This document shows positions 1 through 12,408 of a stretch of DNA of 64,000 nucleotides, piece after piece. The stretch lies in the NCBI RefSeq assembly GCF_954871325.1, contig NC_088777.1:11757366-11821365 (forward strand). The letters run 5' to 3'. Both the position numbers and the translations under genes were made by a program. Below the pieces are notes generated by a model. It was given only the letters and a program-made list of their open reading frames with translations, made no database searches and was not told where the DNA came from. Position 1 is the stretch's first letter. Every line of letters begins with the position of its first letter. This DNA is from Gordionus sp. m RMFG-2023. Taxonomy: Eukaryota > Nematomorpha > Gordioida > Chordodea > Parachordodidae.

Positions 1-149
1 TTTAAAAATTTTTTAACAGCGATCTTCAAAGATCTAGATCTTTGAAGATCTTTTATTTAAAAATATTTTTGATCAACGATCTTCAAAGATCTTCATATTT
101 TATAATGTTTTATTTTTTTGATATTATTTTTTGAAGTAAATGGATTAGT

Positions 150-1020
150 AAGCATAAGCATGTTAAATTAAAATAAAAATTTAATAAAGATGTACCGACA
201 ATTTTCATAATCGTTATTTTAAACTTTTTTCGACATATATGGGTAAAAAAAAATTTATATAAAAAAAAATTTATATTATAATTTCAATGAAGATGTAATG
301 TATTAAAAAGTGGAAATTGTAATAATCGTTATTTTTAACTTATTTGATTTATTATATCCTAAATTAAATAGGTTATAATTTTTAATATTAAGATGTAAAA
401 ATAAAATTTCAATGAAGATGTACCATAGAAAAGTGACAATTGTTATAATCGTTATTTTTGAAAATTTTTTTAAAGCATAGCATAGATTTTATATTGTTAA
501 CATGTTAAATTAAAATTTCTGTGAAGATGAACCACAGGAAAGTGACAATTATCATAATCGTTATTATTGAACTTTTTTAAATTTTTTTAAAGCAAATGGG
601 TAAAAATAGATATTGTTAATATGTTTTAAATTAAAATTTCAGTGAAGATGTACCACAGGAAAATGACAATTGTCATAATCGTTATTTTTGAACCTTTTTA
701 AAATTTTTTTAAAGCAAATGGGTAAATGAAGATATTGTTAACATGTTAAATTATAATTTCAGTGAAGATGTACTACAGGAAAGTGACAATTGTCATAATC
801 GTTATTATTGAACCTTTTTAAATTTTTTTAAAGCAAATGGGTAAATGAAGATATTGTTAACATGTTAAATTAAAATTTCAGTGAAGATGTACTACAGGAA
901 AGTGACAATTATCATAATCGTTATTATTGAAATTTTTTAAATTTTTTTAAAGCAAATGAGTAAAAATAGATATTATTAATATGTTAAATTAAAATTTCAG
1001 TGAAGATATACCATAAATAA
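150..1020. repeat. Subterminal tandem array, about 119-bp unit, seven copies
   Basis: The core 'GACAATTGTCATAATCGTTA' recurs near 196, 313, 432, 540, 664, 783 and 902. Spacing is about 119 bp, and each unit also carries 'TTCAGTGAAGATGTAC' and 'ACATGTTAAATTA'. The outermost units are the most diverged and the inner ones nearly identical, as expected of an array homogenised from its middle. GACAATTGTC is itself a palindrome, so each unit could hold a protein-binding site. The mirror array on the right has about ten units. Confidence 0.9.
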
Positions 1021-2048
1021 TCTTTATTTTTGATTTTTTTATATATAAAATTGAAAACTGATAATTGTCATATGTAATATTTTTAAACTCTTTTTATTAA
1101 ACAAGGTTAGAATAAAGATATTTTGAAAATTATTTATTATTTCAAAATTATTAAAAAAATATATTGTTAACAAGGTTTGTTGTTAATAAGGTCCTATCCC
1201 ATTTAATTTAAAAAAATAACCGATCTAATTTTTTTTAATAAAAAATATTGGCTCATTATGTTTCTTAAATTTTTGATGGCTTTTAGATTGTAAAATATTA
1301 AAAAGTGGTGCCTTCTAACTTCTATAATTTGAGCGTTATTTAAGTAAAGTCGTGCTTTTACAATGTACAACGACATTAAACAGCAAGAACTCAAATTTAT
1401 ATTACGAGCCAAATATATTTATGGATTGTCAAATTCTTGGTTTTTTAGTTTTGACAAAATAATAGACCTGACCTAACTTATTCAATTGGATAGATTTAGT
1501 TTTTTTTATACTGAAAATATTTTATATTTTTTTTATTTTAGTCTATCAATTCGAGTCGCGAAAGGCAGTTTTAAATATGAATATTTATTGTAAACCTAGC
1601 ATATAAATATTTCTCCTTTTAAAATTCAACCCATACTTTTTGATCCTTCACTATAAAGGTGGAAAAAAATCCCTTAACTACAAAGGTGGGGTCTATTTTA
1701 TCCCAAATTTTGATTAATATCTCAGAACATATTAAAACTTGAGATCTACAAATACAATTTTGAATATATATTCAAATATTATTGGAAATAATAAATACAA
1801 AATCTTAGATTAATAGTTTTCTAAAAACAGTTATGCAAATTTTACTAAAGTTACTAAAATAAAAATTTTTTTCTGAGACCTTTCTTTAATTATATTTTGA
1901 TCACCATAAAGTATTTAAAAAAATGCAAATTTTATTATATATTTTATTAAATGAATGTCGAATATAGATAATTATATAAATTTTATAAAAACATATCAAA
2001 TATTAAATAAAATACTAATCATCAAATATCATGTAAATTTTTGTACTA

Positions 2049-2253
2049 ACATTCACGACAAAATGTATGCATATGATCTAATGAATTTTTAACAATTTAA
2101 ACAAATAAATGTTGTTTTTACCTCCTTCACTCTTGGACAATCTTTACATACTCCCTTTTTATTAGTTGGAATATGTTTTTCATCAGTTATATTGAGAATA
2201 TCCCCAATGTTGTTACGTATTAATCTACATATACTACTCTCTAATTGTCCCAT
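2049..2253 (-). pseudogene. piggyBac-like C-terminal zinc-finger fragment (left-arm copy)
   Basis: Mirror copy of the fragment at 8491-8698. From an ATG at 2253 the frame reads MGQLESSICRLIRN, then KGVCKDCP and TTFICLNC. A +1 frame change leads to HMHTFCREC followed by a stop. The C-x2-C ... C-x2-C ... H-x-H ... C-x2-C spacing resembles the cysteine-rich tail of piggyBac transposases. No DDE catalytic part lies next to it. Confidence 0.5.
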
Positions 2254-2261
2254 ACATAATA

Positions 2262-2450
2262 TTTCTCTATAAAATCAAGATCTACAAAATAATTCTCTAC
2301 AAAATAATTCTCTACATTCATTTTAAAATCATTCTCTATAAACGACATTCTCTATAAAACCATTTGTTATAAATGCATTCTCTATAATTGTTTTCTTCTC
2401 TATAAATGTTTCTCTATAAAATACATTCTCTATAATGGTTTCTCTATAAA
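2262..2450. repeat. TTCTCTATAAA minisatellite (left arm)
   Basis: About twelve irregularly spaced copies of an 11-bp 'TTCTCTATAAA' motif, mirrored at 8287-8480 as 'TTTATAGAGAA'. It lies directly upstream of the piggyBac-like finger fragment in both arms. No coding potential. Confidence 0.8.
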
Positions 2451-2550
2451 GACGTAAAACCACATTATTATTATTAAAAAAAATTTTATATATAATTCTT
2501 TTTATAATAAAAATAAAAATAAAAACTTCACCCTTCGCCTTCTATTTTAT

Positions 2551-3110
2551 TTGAAAAAAAATTAGTTTTAAAATTTTGGGTTATATTGATGGGGGATTTC
2601 TTAACATGTGATGTTAGTGAAATGGGGGATTTATTAAAAAAAATTTTAAGATTATATAAAAATCTCTCTAAAATTCTTTCTTTTTTATTAGTTATTCAGA
2701 GTCAGATAAAATATAACATTATATATTTTTTTTTAAATATATAATTCTTTATATTAATAAAAAGAAAAACTTCTAACGTTTCCTCGCCTTCTATTTTTTT
2801 TCCTTAAAAAATTTTAAATACCCCTTTATTATAAATCATAATCATAATTTTCTTTTTCATTTTATTTTTTCTTTCAGATTCAGATATATTTGAAAAAAAA
2901 TTAGTTTTAAAATTTTGGGTTATATTGATGGGGGATTTCTTAACATGTGTTAGTGAAATGGGGGATTTATTAAAAAAAAAATTTAAGATTATATAAAAAT
3001 CTCTCTAAAAATCTTTCTTTTTTATTCGTTATTCAGAGTCAGATAAAATATAACATTAAAATATATTTTTTTTTTAAATATTTTTTTTATTAATAAAAAC
3101 TTCAAACGTT
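2551..3110 (+). repeat. Direct duplication at the inner edge of the left arm
   Basis: Bases 2551-2770 recur at about 2889-3110, including 'ATTGATGGGGGATTTCTTA' and 'TTATTCAGAGTCAGATAAAA'. The right arm has only one copy (about 8020-8190). The duplication therefore arose on the left side after the inverted structure formed, or was lost on the right. Confidence 0.8.
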
Positions 3111-3559
3111 ACCTCGTCATGTAAGCCTTAAGATTGTGGTCATAGATGGCACAAAAGTTTGGACATTTATCAGCGAAATGTCAAGGTTTAGGTAAGTTAA
3201 AAATATTTAATTCCCCTCAAATATATTTAGTATTTTTCTTTATTAAATTTAGCCCTTTTTGAAAATCTAGCAGTTTAGCACTTAGATTTATATAAAATTC
3301 CCAAAAACATGATTTAATAAAACAAATTTATCTTTCATCAAAAGAAAGGTGGGACTATAAAGACCTCAATTTTAAAAATTTCAGCACTTAAAACAAGTAT
3401 TTGTGAATTTAGATTTTTTTCAGTACTTCAAGATTTTGGGTAACAATTTTATTTTGTATTTCAATTATTCGTATTTTAATTAGTAAAATGATTATATATA
3501 ATTAAATAATACATGATATAATATATACAAATAAAAATTTTATATAAATATAATAAAAA

Positions 3560-6500
3560 TCAAAATATAACGTTATTTAATACACTTTTATTAAGTTTAA
3601 TTAATAAAATATCATTTAATATAGATTTCTCTAATCTTGTTCGTAGCGGTGTAAGGACCAATCCCAGAGCACTGAATGATCTCTCAACAGATACTTGAGA
3701 GCAAGGAGCGGCTAGAACTACTCGCGATAGGGCATATAATTCCGGATCCTGAAATTTTTTGGATTGCCAATATTGCAAAATATTTTGATCAGATGGCAAT
3801 TTTTGACCATATATTAAAGCATTAATTTTGGTCTTCATATCAAGGATTTCAATATTTTGGTATATTGGAGCATTAGCGCTTTCTCGCTCCAAATATACAT
3901 CTAATCTGGTTTTTTTACAACTTACAGGGATTAAAGGAGAGCCACTCAGAGCTGGATTATCTTTTGGCTTATTAAAAATTTGTATTTGTCTCCACGTAGA
4001 CATCAGATGTTCCTAAAATAAAATAAATTTATTTAATTTAAAGTTATATATTATAAATTTACCCTGGCCAGCAATTTATCACTTTCGGATGGATAGATTC
4101 CATTCTGATAATTAAATCTGGGATCCATGTAGATCCCACTTCTAAAAACATTATTATCAAAAAGATATTTTTGACGATAATCCAGACAATTAATCAAATT
4201 ATTCGAGGATTCATTATTTATTTCCTCTAAATCTAATTTGCATTCAAGCCATAATTTAAAAAAATCTCCGATTGTACAAGATTTTTCTTGCAGTTTAATG
4301 GTACATAAATTAACAGGAGATAAGACGGTGAGATATGCGTCAATTCTATCCCAGAGTCTTGAATTTATAAAAGTTTCTAAATATATATGGCCCATTTTTA
4401 AGTAAAATATTTTATTATCCTTTAGGTTTTTTAGCATTCTATAGGTGCTATTCCACCTAGTAACAGTGTCCAGCACTGGTTTGTTAATTTTTTCTAATGA
4501 ATATAAACTTTTATATTTTTGTGATTTGCATATTTTTAGAATAGATCTTATATCTTCTAAATCCTCCTTTAGAAATTTTTTTATATAATCATTAACTCCT
4601 AATTGAATAGTATGGGCACAACATCGCACACAAATCAGCCCAAATGATTTTCTTAGATCATTTAATAAATTTTCCATATCATCATTTATTTGTTCTTGAT
4701 TATCATGTTGAAAATGTATGTTATCATCTTGATTTAGATTATTTATTATATACTCCCCAGAAGAATCATTATCATGTATATTTGAAATATCACTGTTATT
4801 TTCCTGGGTGATCTCTATATTATTATAATCGTTATTTGGTTGAGAAGAGTCGTTATATTCCTGCGAGGACTCATTATCGCTATTTTGTAACAAATATTCT
4901 GAGAATGCATCTTCAGAAAGATCGATATGAGTAATTAGCTGTTCTTCAGCTATCATTTCCACGGTTTTTATCATATTGGCACCATTGTCAACAGTGATAC
5001 TGTATATTTGGCTCAAACATATATTATACTTTTTTAATAAATTTTCTATTTCTTCCTTTAAATTAGACGCCGTGTGCGCCTTTACAATTTCTAACATGCC
5101 TAAAGTTCGTATTTCAATCTTATCATCTATAATAAATTGGGCATTAACCCCCAACACTGATTTTTGAAATCTTGTGGCTGTATCTATCTTCAAAGAAATG
5201 AGCTTATTTTTTACTTGTTGCATTATTAGGCATCTTATTTCTGATGCCGCATATTTTATTTTATCATTTACGATGTGTTTGTTTAAAGTCATATTCAATG
5301 ATTGGACTATTGGATCTAATAATAGCTTGAATGATTCATATGTAACTAAATTGATTGGCAAGTTGTTAATAGCAATTAATCCCACAACCGATTCGTAAAC
5401 CTAAATTTTTTTTAAAAATTATTTAGATTTAAGATAAGATTAATAATTAAAGTCCTGCAAAATTCAACTTTCATATCAAATCAGATTAAAAAATACCTTT
5501 TAATTTTATTTTGTTATCAATCAGATAATTTTTTATCTGAACGTAAATCTGAGTCAAATAGCATTTAAAAAATTAAAATATACGATACCAGAGTTGTTAA
5601 AATATCTAGATATAAAAATGAGATATCTGTATTTAGATATTATTTAAGAAGTAACTGTATCTGATTTGAAATTCATTCTAAGATACATTTTGATACACTT
5701 TTTAATAATAAATAAAAAATAATTTAATGCAAAATTTATTTTATTTCATTAAATGGCTCGTTTTGAGCCGATTTTAAAAACGGCTAATTAGTTTTTTATT
5801 CAGAAAAATATTATGCAAACCTGAAAATTTTGCTCAAAGAAGGAGCAAAGGTCTGGACATATAGTTTCAAAATTTCGAGGCATAGTTAATATATTTCTGG
5901 CAAAAATATTGAGTTAGCCGTTTTTAAAAATGGCACAAAACGAGCCGTTTAACAACATTAGCTAATATGCATATTAAATGATAATACTCGCCGAAAAATA
6001 TGATAAAATACCGAATAGGTAAATTTTTGTATATGTCAGGTCGAATATGATTTTAAAAAATTCCGAACAGGGCCCAAAAATTTTTTTAAAAAAAAACCGG
6101 CCGGGCCGGATTTTAAAATTTTTTTTAAAAAAAATCCTGACGGGGCCGTGCAAATGGTATTTCTGCAGGTGTCTGATATATATTAAAAAAAATTAAAACT
6201 ACTTTAATAAAAAATATATATATAAAATATTAAAACTTATTAAGTGCCATAATTGATGTTTATGGTTTATCAAGCCCCATATAAATTAAGAAATCATGAT
6301 CGAAATAATATGTAGATATAATAAATACTCATAACTTTCCCAAATTATAAAAGAGTGTTTAAAATTTGCTATAAATCTTAATTTAATATAAAATCAGAGG
6401 GAAAAAAGCTGGCTTACCAGGATAAACCTGCAAATTGCCATGAAGAACAATAAAAATTAATATTCTGTCATGCTAAAATCCTTTGAAAATTTCAGTATAT

Positions 6501-7801
6501 CATTAATAGTGATCTGCATAATGTATAGTATCTCAATCTCGGCCCGAAATATTTTGCAGGACCGGCCCGGTATAAATTTATTTAAATATTGAAATTAATT
6601 TTTAAAATTACTCAAAATATAAGACATATGTTATATGGCGTCTAGTTTCTATAAATAAAATTCAAATAATTAAATTTTACATAAAAATCAAATAATTTAA
6701 TATTACATAAAAAATTCATTATAAAATTGATAAATTTAGGTGTATTTAAAAAAATTACATGGTCCGACCCCACCCAGTTTAAAAAAAATTAGGTCCTAGT
6801 CTGGCTTGATTCCCATTTTTTTTAAAATTATTCCCGTACACGGCCCGAATACTGCTTGTGCGAGGCCGGTAAACTTTTGCAGGTCTCTAATTATTAAGAT
6901 CAATTGAATTGGATAATTGTAATAGTTAAATTAGATAATTATATAAAAAGCATATATAATTTTTTTAAAAACATAATCGATACAACAATCTTGATAATTG
7001 TTTAAATTGTATCTGTACAAGATACATTTTTAAAATTGTATTTGTATCTATAACTTTTTAGACTAATATTTATTTCTCTACCTAGATCCATTTAAAAAGT
7101 ATATTTTAACAACTCTGCGATTTACCAACAATAATCATAATTGTAGTGTTTTATTGTTTAATAATGTATGTAATAAAAAATACTTTCGATTTGCTCATGA
7201 CAATTTTAATTGTTTGAGATGTCTTCTCGTTTGACTGCGAACTTGATGTTGATATATCTAAATTGTTAACTTCATTTGAATTTAAATTAGCTGCAATATT
7301 AGGATGTTGACTGAAAATATGTCTTTTAAGATTCGCTTTAAAATGCATATAATTAGTAGGTTATTAAGTCATTTTTAAACTAGGTAGGCCTAATATAAAA
7401 AGAAAACAATTGGTGGGGTATATATAATTGGTATCGAACTTATTTTAATTCCGTAATAAATCATTTGTTACATATAGGTTTTGTAGTATGTTGAATGACT
7501 TTAAAATTAGAAAAAAAATTATAATATTCTTCTTAATTATCCTTTAATTCAATTTTTAAAAAGGCCAAAGTATCTTAAAAAGAATTAGCTTAAAAAATTT
7601 AGATAATATACCTAATTGTGAAGCAAAATTTAGATCACCAAAATTTAAAGATGTTGTAAAAAAACCAATAACAAAAATAAAATATATTTAAAATATCTTA
7701 CATGGAATTGATTTGAGCTTTTTATGGCATGAGCTGCATGTTGCAAAAATATTGTCTTGGTCAAATAAAAAGAAGTTAGATATAAGAGAATTTTTTTTCA
7801 T
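3560..7801 (-). CDS. hAT-family transposase, four exons, apparently intact
   Basis: Exons on the minus strand: 7702-7801, 7184-7348 (its 5' edge is uncertain), 4063-5400 and 3560-4012; about 685 residues. Exon 1 carries the first half of a BED zinc finger (ATCSSCHKK) and exon 2 the second half (ANLKRHIFSQH). Exon 3 holds catalytic Asp candidates in KIDTATR and TVDNGANM, the CCAHTIQLGV motif and TRWNSTYRM. Exon 4 is the C-terminal dimerisation domain with the third acidic residue in SVERSFSAL. Introns 2 (7183-5401) and 3 (4062-4013, 50 bp) join in frame with GT..AG ends. Intron 1 shows no clear AG acceptor, so this junction is either mispredicted or broken. The enzyme would cut and paste the element in the nucleus. 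Intron 2 contains two MITEs. The gene fills the gap between the inverted arms almost exactly. Confidence 0.85.
5748..5960. mobile_element. MITE, TTGTTAAACGGCTCG inverted-repeat family
   Basis: The ends read AAATGGCTCGTTTTGAGCC on the left and, reversed, GTTGTTAAACGGCTCGTTTT on the right. The body matches 46500-46708 (for example 'TTTTGCTCA.AGAAGGA'), and related but diverged copies lie at 40753-40960 and about 44105-44290. It has no coding potential. It lies inside intron 2 of the hAT transposase gene. The target-site duplication is not clear. Confidence 0.7.
6507..6889. mobile_element. hAT-type MITE, TAGNGATCTGCA family
   Basis: It begins TAGTGATCTGCA and ends TGCAGGTCTCTA, which are inverted repeats. 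It is flanked by an 8-bp duplication with one mismatch (ATCATTAA at 6499-6506, ATTATTAA at 6890-6897). The ends contain GC-rich 'GGCCCGAA..GGCCCGG' blocks separated by poly-A/T, typical of this family in the window. Eight-base duplications point to the hAT superfamily. A second, more decayed member lies at about 6020-6180. Confidence 0.8.
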
Positions 7802-8286
7802 ATTATTAATTAAAAATTTTTTATTTAATAAAGAAAAAATTTCATATATCTTAATCTGAAAGAAAAAATAAAACGAAAAAGAAAATTATGATTATGTATA
7901 TGTATGATTTATAATAAAGGGGTATTTAAAATTTTTTTAAGGAAAAAAAATAGAAGGCGAGGAAACGTTAGAAGTTTTTCTTTTTATTAATATAAAGAAT
8001 TATATATTTAAAAAAAAATATATAATGTTATATTTTATCTGACTCTGAATAACTAATAAAAAAGAAAGAATTTTAGAGAGATTTTTATATAATCTTAAAA
8101 TTTTTTTTAATAAATCCCCCATTTCACTAACATCACATGTTAAGAAATCCCCCATCAATATAACCCAAAATTTTAAAACTAATTTTTTTTCAAATAAAAT
8201 AGAAGGCGAAGGGTGAAGTTTTTATTTTTATTTTTATTATAAAAAGAATTATATATAAAATTTTTTTTAATAATAATAATGTGGTT

Positions 8287-8480
8287 TTACGTCTTTATAG
8301 AGAAACCATTATAGAGAATGTATTTTATAGAGAAACATTTATAGAGAAGAAAACAATTATAGAGAATGCATTTATAACAAATGGTTTTATAGAGAATGTC
8401 GTTTATAGAGAATGATTTTAAAATGAATGTAGAGAATTATTTTGTAGAGAATTATTTTGTAGATCTTGATTTTATAGAGA
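8287..8480. repeat. TTTATAGAGAA minisatellite (right arm)
   Basis: Mirror of 2262-2450. The motif TTATAGAGAA recurs about every 12-30 bp between 8297 and 8480. Confidence 0.8.
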
Positions 8481-8490
8481 AATATTATGT

Positions 8491-8698
8491 ATGGGACAAT
8501 TAGAGAGTAGTATATGTAGATTAATACGTAACAACATTGGGGATATTCTCAATATAACTGATGAAAAACATATTCCAACTAATAAAAAGGGAGTATGTAA
8601 AGATTGTCCAAGAGTGAAGGAGGTAAAAACAACATTTATTTGTTTAAATTGTTAAAAATTCATTAGATCATATGCATACATTTTGTCGTGAATGTTAG
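8491..8698 (+). pseudogene. piggyBac-like C-terminal zinc-finger fragment (right-arm copy)
   Basis: An ATG at 8491 opens a 53-codon frame ending at 8656. It contains GVCKDCPRVKE and TTFICLNC. The adjoining frame continues SLDHMHTFCREC to a stop at 8698. Together the Cys/His spacing resembles the C-terminal cross-brace finger of piggyBac transposases. The frame shift and the absence of a DDE domain mark it as a relic. Its presence in both arms shows that the arms are built partly from another transposon. Confidence 0.55.
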
Positions 8699-9819
8699 TA
8701 CAAAAATTTACATGATATTTGATGATTAGTATTTTATTTAATATTTGATATCTTTTTATAAAATTTATATAATTATCTATATTCGACATTCATTTAATAA
8801 AATATATAATAAAATTTGCATTTTTTTAAATACTTTATGGTGATCAAAATATAATTAAAGAAAGGTCTCAGAAAAAAATTTTTATTTTAGTAACTTTAGT
8901 AAAATTTGCATAACTGTTTTTAGAAGTAACTATTAATCTAAGATTTTGTATTTATTATTTCCAATAATATTTGAATATATATTCAAAATTGTATTTGTAG
9001 ATCTCAAGTTTAAATATGTTCTGAGATATTAATCAAAATTTGGGATAAAATAGACCCCACCTTTGTAGTTAAGGGATTTTTTTCCACCTTTATAGTGAAG
9101 GATCAAAAAGTATGGGTTGAATTTTAAAAGGAGAAATATTTATATGCTAGGTTTACAATAAATATTCATATTTAAAACTGCCTTTCGCGACTCGAATTGA
9201 TAGACTAAAATAAAAAAAATATAAAATATTTTCAGTATAAAAAAAACTAAATCTATCCAATTGAATAAGTTAGGTCAGGTCTATTATTTTGTCAAAACTA
9301 AAAAACCAAGAATTTGACAATCCATAAATATATTTGGCTCGTAATATAAATTTGAGTTCTTGCTGTTTAATGTCGTTGTACATTGTAAAAGCACGACTTT
9401 ACTTAAATAACGCTCAAATTATAGAAGTTAGAAGGCACCACTTTTTAATATTTTACAATCTAAAAGCCATCAAAAATTTAAGAAACATAATGAGCCAATA
9501 TTTTTTATTAAAAAAAATTAGATCGGTTATTTTTTTAAATTAAATGGGATAGGACCTTATTAACAACAAACCTGGTTAACAATATATTTTTTTAATAATT
9601 TTGAAATAATAAATAATTTTCAAAATATCTTTATTCTAACCTTGTTTAATAAAAAGAGTTTAAAAATATTACATATGACAATTATCAGTTTTCAATTTTA
9701 TATATAAAAAAATCAAAAATAAAGATTATTTATGGTATATCTTAACTAAAATTTTAATTTAACATATTAATAATATCTATTTTTACTCATTTGCTTTAAA
9801 AAAATTTAAAAAATTTCAA

Positions 9820-10915
9820 TAATAACGATTATGATAATTGTCACTTTCCTGTAGTACATCTTCACTGAAATTTTAATTTAACATGTTAACAATATCTATT
9901 TTTACCCATTTGCTTTAAAAAAATTCAAAAAAGTTCAAAAATAACGATTATGACAATTGTCACTTTCCTGTAGTACATCTTCACTGAAATTTTAATTTAA
10001 CATGTTAACAATATCTTCATTTACCCATTTGCTTTAAAAAAATTTAAAAAGGTTCAAAAATAACGATTATGACAATTGTCACTTTCCTGTAGTACATCTT
10101 CACTGAAATTTTAATTTAACATGTTAACAATATCTTCTTTTATCCATTTGCTTTAAAAAAATTCAAAAAAGTTCAAAAATAACGATTATGACAATTGTCA
10201 CTTCCCTGTAGTATATCTTCACTGAAATTTTAATTTAACATGTTAACAATATCTATTTTTATCCAAATGCTTTAAAAAAATTCAAAAAAGTTCAAAAATA
10301 ACGATTATGACAATTGTCACTTTCCTGTAGTACATCTTCACTGAAATTTTAATTTAACATGTTAACAATATCTATTTTTACCTATTTGCTTTAAAAAATT
10401 TCAAAAAAGTTCAAAAATAGCGATTATGACAATTGTCACTTTCCTGTAGTATATCTTCACTGAAATTTTAATTTAAAACATATTAACAATATCTATTTTT
10501 ACCCATTTGCTTTAAAAAAATTTAAAAAAGTTCAATAATAACGATTATGATAATTGTCACTTTCCTGTGGTTCATCTTCACTGAAATTTTAATTTAACAT
10601 GTTAACAATATCTATGCTATAAAAAAATTTTCAAAAATAACGATTATAACAATTGTCACTTTTCTATGGTACATCTTCATTGAAATTTTATTTTTACATC
10701 TTAATATTAATAATTATAACCTATTTAATTTAGGATATAATAAATCAAATAAGTTAAAAATAACGATTATTACAATTTCCACTTTTTAATACATTACATC
10801 TTCATTGAAATTATAATATAAATTTTTTTTTACCCATATATGTCGAAAAAAGTTAAAAAAATAACGATTATGAAAATTGTCGGTACATCTTTATTAAATT
10901 TTTATTTTAATTTAA
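9820..10915. repeat. Subterminal tandem array, 119-bp unit, about ten copies
   Basis: The core 'TAACGATTATGACAATTGTC' recurs near 9823, 9942, 10061, 10181, 10300, 10418, 10538, 10637, 10758 and 10861. The middle units are nearly identical, while the outer three are shortened and diverged exactly as in the left arm. Confidence 0.92.
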
Positions 10916-10959
10916 CATGCAGTTCAAAAAATAATATCAAAAAAATAAAACATTATAAA

Positions 10960-11205
10960 ATATGAAGATCTTTGAAGATCGTTTGATCTAAAATATTTTT
11001 AAATAAAAGATCTTCAAAGATCTAGATCTTTGAAGATCGCTGCTCAAAAATTTTTTAAAATAAAAGATCTTCAAAAGATCTCGATCTTTGAAGATCGTTG
11101 CTCAAAATTTTTTAAAAGTAAAAGATCTTCAAATTTTACGATCTTCAAAGATCTTGCTCAAATTTTTGAGCGAGATCTCGCTCAAAAATCTTCAAAGAAG
11201 ATCTT
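10960..11205. repeat. Cluster of GATCTTTGAAGATC palindromes
   Basis: Multiple overlapping copies of the 14-bp near-palindrome GATCTTTGAAGATC / GATCTTCAAAGATC, separated by 'GCTCAAAAATTTTTTAAA' spacers. The same block occurs at 19-95 at the other outer end. It would fold into strong short hairpins and marks the outer limit of the inverted structure. Confidence 0.85.
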
Positions 11206-12408
11206 TTGGTACAACTCTGTTTTTAACTAAATTGACTAGTAAAAATATACTTAAAATAATAATCATTGCAAAAAATATAAATTTGATTAAGATTTGATAA
11301 GCATGATACTGAATATTTATAAATCTTAGATTACACCATGAAGTTTATACATACTATATAACTAGCAGATAGCTAGTTATAAGATGATAGGTATATCGGA
11401 AATTTCCCCTTTATTGATAAAATATGTTAGTGTAATGTATTACAAGACTTTCAATATTATTATGTGGAACTATATATCATATCACATACTTAAAAAAAAT
11501 TCTTTTATTTAATATTTGTAATTATTATTCTACAAAACCTTCACCCTCTGTGTATTTTAGTAGTGATCTACATTGGGCATAATTTTTCACATCAGGCCCG
11601 AATTTTTTTAAAAATAATGTCTGGTTCCAAACGATTTCTTGCTCAAACTAGCCTAACCGAATATATTTTTTATTATCCCGAAAACCTGCACCCAGATTAA
11701 TATAAAAAAAATTTAAAAATATAATCTTACATTTATTAACGCTAACATAAATTTTGATCATTCTACAAAATATAAATATTGGCACCTTGTTTCCTGTAAG
11801 AATTTTAAAATATCTATTTTATTTCAAAATTTAAGCTCCACTCAATAAAACCCAATATTTTTTAAAAAACCAATTTGAATTTTTTAAAAAATCCACCTGA
11901 AGCTTTCTAATTTAAAGAATCAATATGTCGCGTCCATAGGATGTAATGAAGATCAACAAATTAAAAGATACAGAACAAATTTATGATGAATTTCGATATA
12001 AAAATTATAAGAAGGTTTTGCCATGAGAAAAAAATGGATGGATCAAGCTCATAATTAGTTTTAGACCACTTTTCCAATAGTCATATCTACCCTAGGGATA
12101 TTTGACAATAAAGCCCTAGGTAATAAATAACTAGGATAAAAATACATAGGCATGGGGGAAACACATCCATTGGGGAGTGCAATTGAAAAACAAATTTTCT
12201 ATTCAGGTAAGTTCAAAATATCAAAGAATACAATTTACAAACTTAAAATTTTATAGAAAAAAAATATAAGCTAATTTTTAATATAAAAATAAAAACATAT
12301 CAAAAATTTAATTCTAGAAAATTTCAAAAATTTATTTTATCAAAAAACAAGATAAAAATTGGGAAAATTGGATCCTTTTCTGTAAAATTTTACCAAACAT
12401 TACATATT
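11206..12408. other. Intergenic A+T-rich sequence with one MITE relic
   Basis: No gene is visible. A short decayed member of the TAGNGATCTGCA MITE family lies at about 11570-11700: it starts TAGTGATCTACA, has GGCCCGAA inside and ends CCTGCACCC. The rest is low-complexity A+T. Confidence 0.6.

Larger units (their letters stand above)
1..2887. repeat. Left arm of a giant inverted repeat around a hAT transposase gene
   Basis: This segment is the near-identical reverse complement of about 7851-11040. Examples are the pair 1383-1456 and 9292-9364, and the inner ends at 2780-2887 and 7851-7972. Going inward it holds GATCTTCAAAGATC palindromes, seven units of a 119-bp tandem repeat, a unique stretch, a piggyBac-like finger fragment and a TTCTCTATAAA minisatellite. 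The arm runs off the start of the window, so its outer end and any target-site duplication cannot be seen. The small open frame at 1203-1412 (minus), copied at 9334-9543, matches no family I recognise and is probably chance. Confidence 0.9.
7851..11040. repeat. Right arm of the giant inverted repeat
   Basis: Reverse complement of 1-2887, about 300 bp longer because it holds roughly ten rather than seven 119-bp units. Apart from repeat number, the few mismatches I noticed (for example TTTGTTGTTAA versus CTGGTTAAC near the array) imply very recent formation or gene conversion between arms. The arm starts 50 bp upstream of the transposase ATG, so it would hold the promoter of that gene. Beyond 11040 the outer palindromes continue to about 11205 without a match in the window. 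Confidence 0.9.

Noticed and set aside
9334-9543. 69-codon frame present identically in both inverted arms (also 1203-1412)
   Set aside because: Duplicated only because the arms are duplicated; no family resemblance, low-complexity surroundings.
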